From assembly GCA_017307505.1 (NCBI GenBank), contig JAFKEE010000035.1, forward strand, positions 103,285 to 167,284: a stretch of DNA of 64,000 nt, read 5' to 3'. A model generated the notes under the pieces. The model was given only the letters and a program-made list of their open reading frames with translations. It did no database searches and was not told the DNA's origin. Of the stretch, positions 28,198-37,520 are shown in pieces. The translations under genes were made by a program, and so were the position numbers. This DNA is from Acidobacteriota bacterium (lineage in GTDB: Bacteria > Acidobacteriota > Terriglobia > Bryobacterales > Bryobacteraceae). Every line of letters starts with the position of its first letter. Positions within the stretch are counted from its first letter, which is position 1.

Positions 28198-28578
28198 TCA
28201 GACGGGTACGTGGGTTTTGGGCCAGGAACTGAAGGCGTCGTGCAGCTTCAAGGATGCTGCCCAGCGAAGGGGCGAAAGCGCGGTCGCATTGCGCTCGACC
28301 TGGACACCTGCCGCAAAATGACCCTTCTCGGCACGGGAGTAAACGACCGTGCCTTCCACCGTTCCCGTCTCGAAGACGAGCCGGACCTGAGTTCCGACAG
28401 GGACGTCACCCCGCAGGGTGATGCCGATGCCTGTGGACGAAACGTCCGTTACCCGGATTCCGTAAGCGAGTCCGGGCTCATGGGCCGACAGCAGTTCCAG
28501 GGTTCCAAGAAACTCCGCCGGCGCGCGCAAAGTCTTTCTGACCGGCCGTGTCATATCTAGATTATCGGCGGTCCCCAT
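28198..28578 (-). CDS. PilZ-domain protein
   Basis: A protein of 126 residues from the ATG at 28578, or 118 from the ATG at 28554 (MTRPVRKTLRA). It shows the beta-barrel PilZ pattern: 'GIRVTDVSSTGIGITLRGDV' with the D-x-S-x-x-G motif, then 'VGTQVRLVFETGTVEGTVVYSR'. PilZ domains typically bind cyclic di-GMP via an R-x-x-x-R plus D/N-x-S-x-x-G; an upstream basic stretch 'RPVRKTLRA' could supply the arginines. It is convergent with the ADOP gene (seven bases apart). The frame continues further upstream, but that part looks non-coding. Confidence 0.75.
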   Translation of the reverse strand: MGTADNLDMTRPVRKTLRAPAEFLGTLELLSAHEPGLAYGIRVTDVSSTGIGITLRGDVPVGTQVRLVFETGTVEGTVVYSRAEKGHFAAGVQVERNATALSPLRWAASLKLHDAFSSWPKTHVPV

Positions 28579-28685
28579 AGGACAGGGTGAGGCAAATACC
28601 CTGAGGATTGTAGGGTATAAGGCCTTAGTCGCCGCACTAGTGGGGCTGGTACCCTCTTTTAATTGCGGTACTTGCGGCATGATGG

Positions 28686-29171
28686 ATGGAAATGTTCGGT
28701 TTCCTGGTCTCGCTGATTCCTGGTCTTGGCGCTAAGGCTCCCACCCGGCCGGGGACTTCCCTGCCCCTGCAGTACCCGGTCCTGCTCTTCGGCGATGGCG
28801 CGCTTCATGTGATGGACACACAGGAACAGCTCACCTCCACGCAGGGCAGCACCGGGCGGTACTACCCCGCGCTGCAGATCCTCGACCGGTCCGGCCAGCT
28901 GTATCGCATCGTGAAAGCGAAGGAGTTCGGACGCAAGTCGTGGGTGCTGGACATGGGCACCGGGACGTTCCACGTCCATCTTCAACTGAAGCGGCTGAAA
29001 ACGCTGAAGATTGCGGAGGCCCGGAAGCTGCTCATCGATCTCGTCAGCAGTCCGGAGAGCTCCTGGAGCCGCTGGCCCGGCGGCTCAGCGCCTGCCGTCT
29101 CAAAGATCCAGGGCTTTACCAGCCTGGACGAATTGATGGAAGGATGCCGGCGGAACTGGGACTGGCACTGA
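28686..29171 (+). CDS. uncharacterised protein, 161 aa
   Basis: I do not recognise a family. It is a compact, mixed alpha/beta protein with 'YPVLLFGDGALHVMDTQEQL', 'LQILDRSGQLYRIVKAKEFG' and a helical 'KTLKIAEARKLLIDLV' section. The C-terminal 'SLDELMEGCRRNWDWH' looks like a terminal helix. There is no signal peptide. It is divergent from the PilZ gene and convergent with the winged-helix propeller gene, four bases from its stop. The ATG at 28686 lies close to a second ATG (28692), either of which could start it. Confidence 0.6.
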   Translation: MEMFGFLVSLIPGLGAKAPTRPGTSLPLQYPVLLFGDGALHVMDTQEQLTSTQGSTGRYYPALQILDRSGQLYRIVKAKEFGRKSWVLDMGTGTFHVHLQLKRLKTLKIAEARKLLIDLVSSPESSWSRWPGGSAPAVSKIQGFTSLDELMEGCRRNWDWH

Positions 29172-29174
29172 GGT

Positions 29175-31250
29175 TCAGCGGACGCCTTCCACCTGGGTGA
29201 GGTCGCTGTGCGAGACGTCGACCCGGACACAGTAAAGATACCGCTCATCTGGAGAGAGTGACCAACTGGAGGTGCCAATAGGCGGAAGTTGCCCGGGGAA
29301 TCGGGAGATCTCCTTGTTCGGTCCTCCATTCCAGGGATGGAAAAGGACCGCGGCGCCACCGGCAGGCTGGCTGCTCTCGGCCAGAAAGTAAATGCCGTCG
29401 CGGCTTGGGGTCCAGGCACCCCAGTAACCGGCCAGCAGTCCGTCCAGGACCTGGGTCTTCAATTTGGTGGCGAGGTCGTACCGCCAGATGGTCGTGCCGG
29501 TCCGGTTGCGTGTGAAGTACAGGATGCGGCCGTCGGAGGAGAGAACCTTCTGGTGTATCCCCTCCGCCGCCACGATCTGCGCGCCTTTCAAGCCTCCTAC
29601 CGGCACCCGCCAAATGGAGCCTTGTGCATTGTAGAGCAGTGCCTTGCCCTCGGCGTCGAACATCGGGTGACCACCCGTCACCTCCGGTCCGCCCAGAATC
29701 TGAGGAGTTCCTCCCTCCGCGTCCACCACGTAGAGGCGCTGCGTGAGCGCATCGTTGAAGACGACCTTGCTGCTGTCAGGAGACCAGCGGCAGGCGACCG
29801 GATGGATGGCGCCCCTCGTGATCTGCTGGGCACGGCCGCCATCTACGCCGCTCACCCAGAGCTGCCCTTCGCCGGAACGGTCGGACCGGTAGCAGAGCCG
29901 CTTTCCATCCGGGCTGACGAACGGCAGGATCTCCTCACCGGTGGAGGAGATGACCCGGCTCCAACCGCTATTCCCGTGGCGCGCGGCCTCCAGATCCAGC
30001 TTCCAGATGTTTAAATCCTGCTGCAGGTCGGAGTAGACCATGCGCCCGCCGGACCGGCCCACCGAGAGCTGCATTGGGTTGGCGCTGGAGAGGTTTGTGC
30101 CCTGCACGGCGCCTGTGTCCACATTGGCCGACCAGACTTCAAACTCGCGCCTCCGGTTGGAACTGAAAAAGAGACGGCGGCCGTCAGGCGACCAGTCGTG
30201 GCCGCTGATGGTGCGGTCGGCTCTGGTGACCTGCTTCAGATTCCCCCCGGTAAGATCTGTGATCCAGAGCTCCTGGCGGAAGCGGTCTGTCATGCGTACG
30301 AAGGAAACCAGCTTACCGTCCGGGGAAAAGCGCGGATCCACGTCGCCGATGATGGCGTCGTCGGGACGGGTGAGCCGGGTGCGGCTGCCCGTAGCGATAT
30401 CGACCAGGAACAGGCCGAACGCCTGGGAGGACGATTCCTTGTCGTCGACTACCAGTTTCGTGCCGTCGGGGGACCAGTCCAGGTGGCGGCAGTTGAGTCC
30501 ATAGCGGGAGCGGTAGAGTTGAACGATCTCCCGTTCCACGCCACCGCGCTCCGTCGTAACGACGACCCGCAGGGAGGAGGCTTCGTAGCGGATGTAGGCC
30601 AGGTGCCGGCCGTCGGGCGACCAGGCGGGGCTGCTGTGCTCGTAGCGCCCTTCACTCACCTTGCGCGGCTCGTCGTCTTCCGGACCCCGGACGTAGACCG
30701 CCGGATTGTTCGCCCCGTCCTGATCCCAGATAAAGGCAACCTTGGCGCCGTCCCGGGTGAGGGCGGGCTGGTACTCACTGCCCGGCAGGCGCGTCAGGGA
30801 GTGGCGTTGCCCGAGTTCGAGCTGCGCCGCGGACCGCCGCTGGCTCCAGAAGACCAGCGCGCCCAGCATCAGGACGACACCCGCGGCCAGGGCCCCCAGG
30901 CGCCAGGCCACGTTGAGGGTTTCCTGGGAATGAGGCGCGCTGACCGGAACCACCCACTGGTAGCCGCGTCCGGGCAAGGTCACCAGGTAGCGCTCGCCGG
31001 AGCCCCCGTCGCCCAGCGCTTTGCGCAGCATGGAAATGTGCTGGTTGACGTTAGCGTCTGTCACCACCTGGCCAGGCCAGAGCTGGGCACAGAGTTCCTC
31101 GCGGCTCACCACCTGGTTGCCGCTTTTGAGGAAGATCAGCAAGGCATCGAAGACTTTGGGGGTTACCGCAACGGGTGCGGAGTCCCGAGCTAACGTGCGT
31201 AACTGCACGTCGGCGGAGAAGGGACCAAAGTGAAACACTTCCTGCTGCAT
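29175..31250 (-). CDS. membrane-anchored winged-helix regulator with WD40/TolB-like propeller
   Basis: A CadC-like one-component regulator. Residues ~1-105 form an OmpR/PhoB-type winged helix ('VAVTPKVFDALLIFLKSGNQ', 'LWPGQVVTDANVNQHISMLR', 'RYLVTLPGRGYQWV'). A single membrane span (about 118-138, 'LGALAAGVVLMLGALVFW') follows. The remaining ~550 residues are a periplasmic beta-propeller with repeated 'SPDG(R/K)' blades. The propeller would sense an extracytoplasmic signal and the wing bind DNA. It is divergent from the TonB-type receptor/sulfatase operon, which is its most obvious target (inference). The ATG at 31250 is adjacent to the AT-rich shared promoter region. Confidence 0.88.
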   Translation of the reverse strand: MQQEVFHFGPFSADVQLRTLARDSAPVAVTPKVFDALLIFLKSGNQVVSREELCAQLWPGQVVTDANVNQHISMLRKALGDGGSGERYLVTLPGRGYQWVVPVSAPHSQETLNVAWRLGALAAGVVLMLGALVFWSQRRSAAQLELGQRHSLTRLPGSEYQPALTRDGAKVAFIWDQDGANNPAVYVRGPEDDEPRKVSEGRYEHSSPAWSPDGRHLAYIRYEASSLRVVVTTERGGVEREIVQLYRSRYGLNCRHLDWSPDGTKLVVDDKESSSQAFGLFLVDIATGSRTRLTRPDDAIIGDVDPRFSPDGKLVSFVRMTDRFRQELWITDLTGGNLKQVTRADRTISGHDWSPDGRRLFFSSNRRREFEVWSANVDTGAVQGTNLSSANPMQLSVGRSGGRMVYSDLQQDLNIWKLDLEAARHGNSGWSRVISSTGEEILPFVSPDGKRLCYRSDRSGEGQLWVSGVDGGRAQQITRGAIHPVACRWSPDSSKVVFNDALTQRLYVVDAEGGTPQILGGPEVTGGHPMFDAEGKALLYNAQGSIWRVPVGGLKGAQIVAAEGIHQKVLSSDGRILYFTRNRTGTTIWRYDLATKLKTQVLDGLLAGYWGAWTPSRDGIYFLAESSQPAGGAAVLFHPWNGGPNKEISRFPGQLPPIGTSSWSLSPDERYLYCVRVDVSHSDLTQVEGVR

Positions 31251-31398
31251 CAGTAGGTTAGGTGTATTTTATGCTGTTTTTTTATTTTTCACACGGCTTT
31301 GCTGGACACCTCCGGCAGGGTGGCGCATAACTGCTGGCGGAGCTTCAGGGGGCCGCAACGATGCAGCCCCATCCGGTTCGATTGGAAGGATGGTCACC
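31251..31398. promoter_or_regulatory. divergent promoter region, AT-rich
   Basis: Intergenic DNA between the regulator and receptor genes, much richer in A/T than its surroundings at 31258-31292. Read on the minus strand, a TAAAAT hexamer (plus positions 31266-31271) is suitably placed as a -10 for the regulator, but no good -35 was found. No clear dyad operator was identified. Confidence 0.35.
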
Positions 31399-34300
31399 AT
31401 GCGCAACCTCGCCGTTGTCATTCTGATGTTTTGCCTCGGATCTGTCCTCTTCGCGCAGAACTCCGGGATCCAGGGGTCCGTGATCGACCCGACGAAGGCA
31501 GTTGTCCCCAACGCCTCGGTTCGGGTGGTCAATCTGGACACCTCCGTCGCCTCCCAGGCGACGACGAACGAACAAGGTCTTTATCTTTTCCCGTTGCTGC
31601 CGCCGGGCCGTTACCGGGTGGAATGCGAAGCCGCCGGCTTCGCCCCGCAGAAACTGGCGGAGTTCCGCCTGGAGACCGGCCAGACCGCTCGCCTCGACTT
31701 CGAATTGAAGACCGGATCGATTGCCGAGTCGATTGAAGTCTCGGCCTCGGCCGTGCTCATCAACTCGGAGACTTCCGAGGTGGGCCAAGTGGTCGACTCC
31801 AAGCGCATCCTGGAGATGCCGCTGAACGGCCGCAACTATCTCCAGCTCGCGCAGTTCACGGCAGGCGTTTTGCCCGGCGGCGGACTGGGCGCCGGGAGCC
31901 GGGCCCGGGACGAGGGCGCCTTTTCGGCCGTCGGTCTGCAGATTGCTCAGAACAACGTCCTGCTGGACGGCACCGACAACTCGTCGCGGACCTCCGGCGG
32001 CCCCCTGGGCTACGAAGCTCAGCAGGTGAAGCCGCCCGTGGATGCGGTGGCCGAGTTCAAAGTCGTCACGAATAATATGAGCGCCGAGTATGGATACCGC
32101 GCCGGCGCCAAAGTGCTCGTCACGACGAAGTCGGGCTCGAACCAGTTCCACGGCTCCGCTTACGAATTCCTGCGCAACGAGAAGCTCGACGGTACAAACT
32201 TCTTCGCCAACCGATCCGGCGCAAAGAAACCTTCCTACCGCCAGAATCAGTTCGGTACCACCCTGGGCGGCCCGGTCATCAAGAACCGGACCTTCTTTTT
32301 TGGAAGCTACCAGGGAACCCGCATCCGCACGGGCCAGAGCTACATCACGACGCTGCCCAGCCGCGACATCATCGAACGGGGCGATTTCTCCAGACAGCCG
32401 TCCGTGCGCCAGAACATCTTCGATCCCCTCACCCAGACCGGGACCGGTGCGACGGCCAGGCGCAGCCCCTTCGCCGGCAACATCATCCCTCAGTCGCGCT
32501 GGGATCCCGTCGTCAAGAACATCCTCACTCTCTATCCCACGGCCAATATCGGGACGAACGACAATCTGACGAACAACTACTACTTCGGGCCCAGCGACTC
32601 CGACGATGCGGATCAGTATGACTTCCGCGGCGATCACAACTTCACCGACAAGCACCGCTTCTTCGCCCGTTATTCCCGGCGCGACCAGTTCCGCAATCAG
32701 AACGGTTACCTGCCTTACCCGGCCATGGGCGGCCAGGGCCAGACGGTGAAGTTGAACGGCAACAACATCGCCGGAGCGCTCAGCAGCGTACTCACGTCCA
32801 CGCTCTTCAACGAAGCCCGCTATGGATACTCGCAATTCGATACGGCCTTCGATATCCCGTTTACAAAGAACATGAACAAGGACTACGGGATCAAAAACGC
32901 CCCGGGTGACTCAATCGGCGACGGGTACGATCAGGGCTGGTCGCTATTCTCCCCAAGCGGATTTGTGGAAATGGGTCCGCGCGCCTTCTGGCCCAACGTG
33001 AACAACCTGGCGAACTACCAGATCAGCGACGCCCTGGTCTGGCAGCGCGGCAGGCACACGTTCAAGTTTGGCGGCGAATTGCGGCGCTCGAATGTGTTCC
33101 GTAACGCGGCGCGGTACCGGCGCGGCCAGTTCTCTTTCAACGGGCAGTTCACCTCGGAGTCACCTAACAACGGCACCAGCCGCGCCAATACCGGCAACTC
33201 AATGGCCGACATGCTGCTGGGCTATGTCTCGGGCGGCAACTATGGGAACAACCAGGGAGAAGACATCAACAACTGGTATTACGGCTTCTTCGCGCAGGAC
33301 GACTTCAAGATCTCCTCGAAGCTGACTCTTAACGTGGGCATCCGCTATGAGGTCTTTAAGAAGGCACTCTTCCCGAACGCCGCGGCGCAAAGTGTCAGCC
33401 GGTATTTGTATGAGGGCATCAACGTCGCCAGCCAGGCGGACGAGCGCTTTGTCTACCCGTCCGGCGACTCCGACAGCGGCGGCACCAACGATCTGAACAA
33501 TTGGGCCCCGCGCATCGGCCTGGCTTACTCCGCCAACGCCAAGACCGTGATTCGCGCCGGCGCGGGCACTTTCTACGGCGAAGCCAATAGCCTCAGCACC
33601 GAGAATGCGAATTTCCGCTCCGGCCCGCCGAAGAGCGCCGACATCGCGTTGCAGACCACGCCGGAGGCGACATCCTACTATGTGAAGGATGGCTATCCGG
33701 CCTTTTCGACCTCAGTGGTGCAGAGAGGCTCTGCCATTTACGTCTTCCCCGACTTCCGGCCCACGCTCTACGTCAGTCAGTGGTTCCTGGATGTGCAGCG
33801 CAATCTGCCCTGGGACACCTTGCTCACGGTGGGTTACATCGGTACGAAGGGCACCCATCTCCACAACATCCGCAACATCAACCTGCCGCAGACGCCGAGC
33901 GCGACCGTGGCGGCCAATCAGCGCTACTTCCGGCCCCAGTTCGGCGCGATCAGCCTGCACGAAAACAGCCTCAACTCCAGCTACAACTCGATGACAGCCA
34001 AGGTGGAGAAGCGCTTCTCCAAGGGCCTGACGCTGCTGAGTTCGTTCACCTGGTCGCACAGCATCGACCAGGGCAATGAAGACCTGCTGGACGGCGGCAG
34101 CGGCGGCGTGACGCCGTGGGACATGTCGCGGGAACGTTCGAATTCCAACCTCGACCGCCGCCGGGCCTTCGTCCTGAACGCGGTGTACGAACTCCCGTTC
34201 GGCAAGGGCCGCAGCTTCCTCACTTCCGGGGTGGGGGCCGCTGTGCTGGGCGGCTGGCAGTTGGGCGGCATCTTCTCGAAACAGTCGGGGCTGGCCATCG

Positions 34301-34689
34301 GGCATAGCTTCAACGTGAACAACCAGAACCTGGGCGGCGCGGTTCGAGGAGATTGGGTGCGCAATCCGAACCTGCCCTCCTCCGAACGGTCGATTGATCG
34401 CTGGTTCGATACCGGCTTCGTCGTGGCGTCCGCTCCGGGTGTAGTCTCGAATGCGGGCCGCAATCTGATCTACGCGCCGGGCCGCACCAACCTGGATATC
34501 ATGGTGTCGCGCAGCTTCAACATGCCCTGGGAAGGACACTATATCCAGTTCCGCTTCGAGTCGTTCAACTTCGCCAACCACGCGAACTTCGGCTCTCCGA
34601 ATACCGCGGTAGGCACTCCGAATGCGGGCAAGATCACGGCCGCCGAGGATCCCCGCCGCATCCAGTTCGCCCTCAAGTACGCATTCTAG
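31399..34689 (+). CDS. TonB-dependent receptor-like outer membrane protein with carboxypeptidase-regulatory domain
   Basis: A large acidobacterial TonB-type receptor. After a signal peptide ('MRNLAVVILMFCLGSVLFAQ'), a CarboxypepD_reg-like beta-sandwich runs to about residue 100 ('PNASVRVVNLDTSV', 'LPPGRYRVECEAAGFAPQKL'). A plug-type region ('VVDSKRILEMPLNGRNYLQL') and a ~850-residue beta-barrel with alternating aromatic strands follow, ending in 'RIQFALKYAF'. Such proteins import oligosaccharides or other large ligands in this phylum. The ATG at 31399 is chosen because GGAAGG lies nine bases upstream; the ATG at 31390 directly abuts that site. It heads a four-gene operon with three sulfatases. 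Confidence 0.9.
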   Translation: MRNLAVVILMFCLGSVLFAQNSGIQGSVIDPTKAVVPNASVRVVNLDTSVASQATTNEQGLYLFPLLPPGRYRVECEAAGFAPQKLAEFRLETGQTARLDFELKTGSIAESIEVSASAVLINSETSEVGQVVDSKRILEMPLNGRNYLQLAQFTAGVLPGGGLGAGSRARDEGAFSAVGLQIAQNNVLLDGTDNSSRTSGGPLGYEAQQVKPPVDAVAEFKVVTNNMSAEYGYRAGAKVLVTTKSGSNQFHGSAYEFLRNEKLDGTNFFANRSGAKKPSYRQNQFGTTLGGPVIKNRTFFFGSYQGTRIRTGQSYITTLPSRDIIERGDFSRQPSVRQNIFDPLTQTGTGATARRSPFAGNIIPQSRWDPVVKNILTLYPTANIGTNDNLTNNYYFGPSDSDDADQYDFRGDHNFTDKHRFFARYSRRDQFRNQNGYLPYPAMGGQGQTVKLNGNNIAGALSSVLTSTLFNEARYGYSQFDTAFDIPFTKNMNKDYGIKNAPGDSIGDGYDQGWSLFSPSGFVEMGPRAFWPNVNNLANYQISDALVWQRGRHTFKFGGELRRSNVFRNAARYRRGQFSFNGQFTSESPNNGTSRANTGNSMADMLLGYVSGGNYGNNQGEDINNWYYGFFAQDDFKISSKLTLNVGIRYEVFKKALFPNAAAQSVSRYLYEGINVASQADERFVYPSGDSDSGGTNDLNNWAPRIGLAYSANAKTVIRAGAGTFYGEANSLSTENANFRSGPPKSADIALQTTPEATSYYVKDGYPAFSTSVVQRGSAIYVFPDFRPTLYVSQWFLDVQRNLPWDTLLTVGYIGTKGTHLHNIRNINLPQTPSATVAANQRYFRPQFGAISLHENSLNSSYNSMTAKVEKRFSKGLTLLSSFTWSHSIDQGNEDLLDGGSGGVTPWDMSRERSNSNLDRRRAFVLNAVYELPFGKGRSFLTSGVGAAVLGGWQLGGIFSKQSGLAIGHSFNVNNQNLGGAVRGDWVRNPNLPSSERSIDRWFDTGFVVASAPGVVSNAGRNLIYAPGRTNLDIMVSRSFNMPWEGHYIQFRFESFNFANHANFGSPNTAVGTPNAGKITAAEDPRRIQFALKYAF

Positions 34690-34691
34690 CC

Positions 34692-36107
34692 ATGAACCGG
34701 CGCACCTTCACTCAAACGCTCGCCGCGGCTCCGGCCATCCTTTCCGGGCAGCCGCTGCGCAAGCCGAACATCGTTTGGATCATGGCCGACGACATGGGTC
34801 CAGGCGATCTCGGCTGCTACGGACAGAAGTACATCCGCACTCCGAACATCGACAGGCTCGCCGCCGAGGGCATGCTCTTCCGTACCGCCTATGCGGGTGG
34901 CACGGTGTGCGCTCCCTCGCGATCGACGCTCATGACCGGCCAGCACAACGGCCATACGCCCATCCGCTCCAATCCCGGCGGTGTTCCATTGCTGGCGAGC
35001 GAGGGCACGGTCGCCGATCTGCTGAAATCCGCCGGGTACACCACGGCGCTCTGCGGCAAATGGGGGCTGGGCGATATCGGCACCGACGGCGTCCCCTGGA
35101 AGCACGGCTTCGACCAGTTCTTCGGCACGCTGCACCAGGCGCATGCGCACTTCCAGTACCCGCGCTTCCTCTACGACAACGCTAGAGAGTTCCCTCTGGT
35201 GGGCAATGTGAACGGCGCGCGGGTCACCTACGCCAACGACGTCATCGCCGCTCGTGCCGTTGAGTTCATTCGCCGCAGCAAGGACAAGCCGTTCTTCCTC
35301 TACCACTCGCCCACCATGCCGCACTTTGAGCCGCAGGTGCCGGAGGATTCAATGGCCGAGTACCGCGGCAAATTCCCCCTGGGCAAACCGTGGAGCCAGC
35401 CCAACAACCGGCTGAAGGCCCAACCGGACGTCCGCACCGCCTATGCCGCCATGGTGACGCGCGTCGATTCCTACGTCGGCCGCATCCTGGCGGAGTTGCG
35501 TACGCAGGGCCTGGACCAGGACACCATCGTCTTCTTCACCTCCGACAACGGAGCGACGCTGCCGGAGATTGGCGAGTTCTTCTTCAGCAGCGCCCTCGGC
35601 CTGCGCGGCCACAAGGGCAACCTGTATGAAGGTGGTGTGCGCGCTCCGATGATCGCCCGCTGGCCGGGCCGCATCGCGCCGGGCAAGACCTCCGACTTCC
35701 AGTGGTACTTCCCGGACTTTCTACCGACAGCGGCGGAACTGGCGGGCGTCCGCAAGTTGCCCAAAGGCATCGATGGGCTCTCGGTGTTGCCTACCCTGCT
35801 CGGTCAGCCGCAGAAACCGCATGAAATGCTGTACTGGGAACATCCCGAGTACGGCTGGAAGACCCAGGAGTTCGCGCCGGGCCTCCCGATGCAGGCCATG
35901 CGCCGCGGCAATATGAAGGCGGTCCGGCCGAAACAGAATGGCGCCGTGGAGTTGTATGATCTATCCTCGGATCCGGCGGAATCGAAGGATCTGGCTGCGG
36001 CGCAGACCCGGCTCGCGGCGCAGTTCGACCAGTGGATGAAAGACGCGCGAACTCCTCCACGCGCCCAGAAGGAGCCGCCCCACGGATGGTGGGAGGCGCG
36101 AAGCTAG
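34692..36107 (+). CDS. sulfatase 1 (Cys-type, arylsulfatase-like)
   Basis: Hydrolyses sulfate esters. The N-terminal 'MNRRTFTQTLAAA' is a twin-arginine-like export signal. The metal-binding 'MADDMG' (Asp33, Asp34) follows, and the 'VCAPSRSTLMTG' motif places the nucleophile precursor at Cys73; C-x-P-S-R is converted to formylglycine. 'GKWGLG' and 'FFTSDNGATLPEIG' supply further conserved active-site residues. The 471-residue length is normal. It starts two bases after the receptor stop. The natural substrate (sulfated polysaccharide, steroid or phenol) cannot be told from sequence. Confidence 0.93.
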   Translation: MNRRTFTQTLAAAPAILSGQPLRKPNIVWIMADDMGPGDLGCYGQKYIRTPNIDRLAAEGMLFRTAYAGGTVCAPSRSTLMTGQHNGHTPIRSNPGGVPLLASEGTVADLLKSAGYTTALCGKWGLGDIGTDGVPWKHGFDQFFGTLHQAHAHFQYPRFLYDNAREFPLVGNVNGARVTYANDVIAARAVEFIRRSKDKPFFLYHSPTMPHFEPQVPEDSMAEYRGKFPLGKPWSQPNNRLKAQPDVRTAYAAMVTRVDSYVGRILAELRTQGLDQDTIVFFTSDNGATLPEIGEFFFSSALGLRGHKGNLYEGGVRAPMIARWPGRIAPGKTSDFQWYFPDFLPTAAELAGVRKLPKGIDGLSVLPTLLGQPQKPHEMLYWEHPEYGWKTQEFAPGLPMQAMRRGNMKAVRPKQNGAVELYDLSSDPAESKDLAAAQTRLAAQFDQWMKDARTPPRAQKEPPHGWWEARS

Positions 36108-36111
36108 AATT

Positions 36112-37512
36112 ATGCAGCGACGAAACTTCCTACAGACTTTGCCGGCCGCGGCCTTCGCAGCCGCTGCGCCGCCTCGGCACAACGTCCTGCTGTTGTTGAG
36201 CGACGAGCACAATCCATTCTTCAGCCAGCCCTACGGACACTCGTTTGTCTCGACGCCTAACATGGCGAAGCTGGCCCGGCGCGGCACCGTCTTCCAGAAT
36301 GCCTACTGCCCTTCCCCGCTCTGCCTGCCTTCGCGCTCGTCGTTCCTGTCGGGCCGCCGGGTGTTCGATCTGCAGACCTACGGCAACTGCAATGTGTTCC
36401 AGGTGGACACGCCCAGTTACGGCAAGGTGCTGAGCGAGCAGGGTGTGCATTCAGTCCATATCGGAAAGACGGACGTCTACAACCAGGCATCCACTCTCGG
36501 CTTCAGTGAAATGATCGCGCCCGGAGATCGTGCGCGGCCGGGAGACACACTCATCTCCCGAGTGCCATTGGATATTCAAAAAGACGGGGAAGGTCGAGGA
36601 GCGGGCTTCGGAGTGAAGGCCAACCCATTCGCGGGCGACCTCAGGAAAGTGGATCTTGCCGTGGAGTGGCTTTCACAAAAGGCCTCGACGGTGGATAAAC
36701 CCTGGACGCTCTCTGTAAACCTGCTCAAGCCGCACTTCCCCCATAACGTCACGGCGGATCTGTGGGCGCAGTACGCCAGCCACGCTGACCTGCCCAGGTA
36801 CGGCTTGGACAGCGCCGCCGCGAAGCACCCCTACGCCGAGGATCTGCGGAAGTTCTTCGGTTCCGATTACAGCGAAGAGACGATCCGCAACCTGCGCCGC
36901 GGCTACTATGGCTGCATTACATTCGTCGACGAACAACTGGGCCGCCTGTTGGATGCTCTGGAGAAGTCCGGACAGGCGTCGAATACGGTGGTCGTGTACA
37001 CGTCGGATCACGGGGAGATGCTGGGCAAGTTCGGACTCTGGTGGAAGCGCAGCCTGTACGAGGATTCGGTCCGCATCCCAATGATCGCGGTCGGCCCCGG
37101 ATTCCAGGCCGGCCAGCGCGTCCACACGCCGGTCGATCTGCACGACCTGCGAGCCTCGATGTTCGAAGCCACGGGCGCGAAGCAACCCGCGGGCTGGATC
37201 GGTCAATCGCTCCAGTCCATACCGAAGAACGAGGAAGGACGCGCCGTCTTCAGCGAATTCCAGGGCGGCGGCACGCGGGCCAGCGCCTTTCTCATTCGCC
37301 AGGGCCGTTGGAAGCTCATCTACAACTGCGCCGCGCCGCATCAGCTGTTCGATCTGGAAAAAGACCCCGACGAGTTGAACAACCTGGCTGCCAGCCAGCC
37401 GAAAACCGTGCAGCGGCTGGAAGCGGAACTGCGCCGTATCTGCTCGCCCGAAGAGGAGAATCGCCGAGCCGAGGAGTTCACGCAACGCCAGTTGCGCGCC
37501 CTGGGCCGCTGA
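36112..37512 (+). CDS. sulfatase 2 (Cys-type, choline-sulfatase-like layout)
   Basis: A second sulfatase, with 'MQRRNFLQTLPAAAFAAAAP' as a twin-arginine-like signal. The formylglycine motif is 'LCLPSRSSFLSG' with Cys71. The sequence is shorter at the N-terminal metal loop ('LLLSDEHNPFFSQPYG') than its neighbours and reads 'VVYTSDHGEMLGKFGLWWKR' in the second half, the pattern of iduronate/choline-sulfatase-like enzymes rather than arylsulfatases. Substrate specificity therefore probably differs from sulfatases 1 and 3. It starts four bases after sulfatase 1. Confidence 0.92.
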   Translation: MQRRNFLQTLPAAAFAAAAPPRHNVLLLLSDEHNPFFSQPYGHSFVSTPNMAKLARRGTVFQNAYCPSPLCLPSRSSFLSGRRVFDLQTYGNCNVFQVDTPSYGKVLSEQGVHSVHIGKTDVYNQASTLGFSEMIAPGDRARPGDTLISRVPLDIQKDGEGRGAGFGVKANPFAGDLRKVDLAVEWLSQKASTVDKPWTLSVNLLKPHFPHNVTADLWAQYASHADLPRYGLDSAAAKHPYAEDLRKFFGSDYSEETIRNLRRGYYGCITFVDEQLGRLLDALEKSGQASNTVVVYTSDHGEMLGKFGLWWKRSLYEDSVRIPMIAVGPGFQAGQRVHTPVDLHDLRASMFEATGAKQPAGWIGQSLQSIPKNEEGRAVFSEFQGGGTRASAFLIRQGRWKLIYNCAAPHQLFDLEKDPDELNNLAASQPKTVQRLEAELRRICSPEEENRRAEEFTQRQLRALGR

Positions 37513-37520
37513 ACATCATC

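Noticed and set aside
31345..32835. 496-codon frame antisense to the TonB-type receptor
   Set aside because: Shadow; the receptor start and signal peptide are clear.
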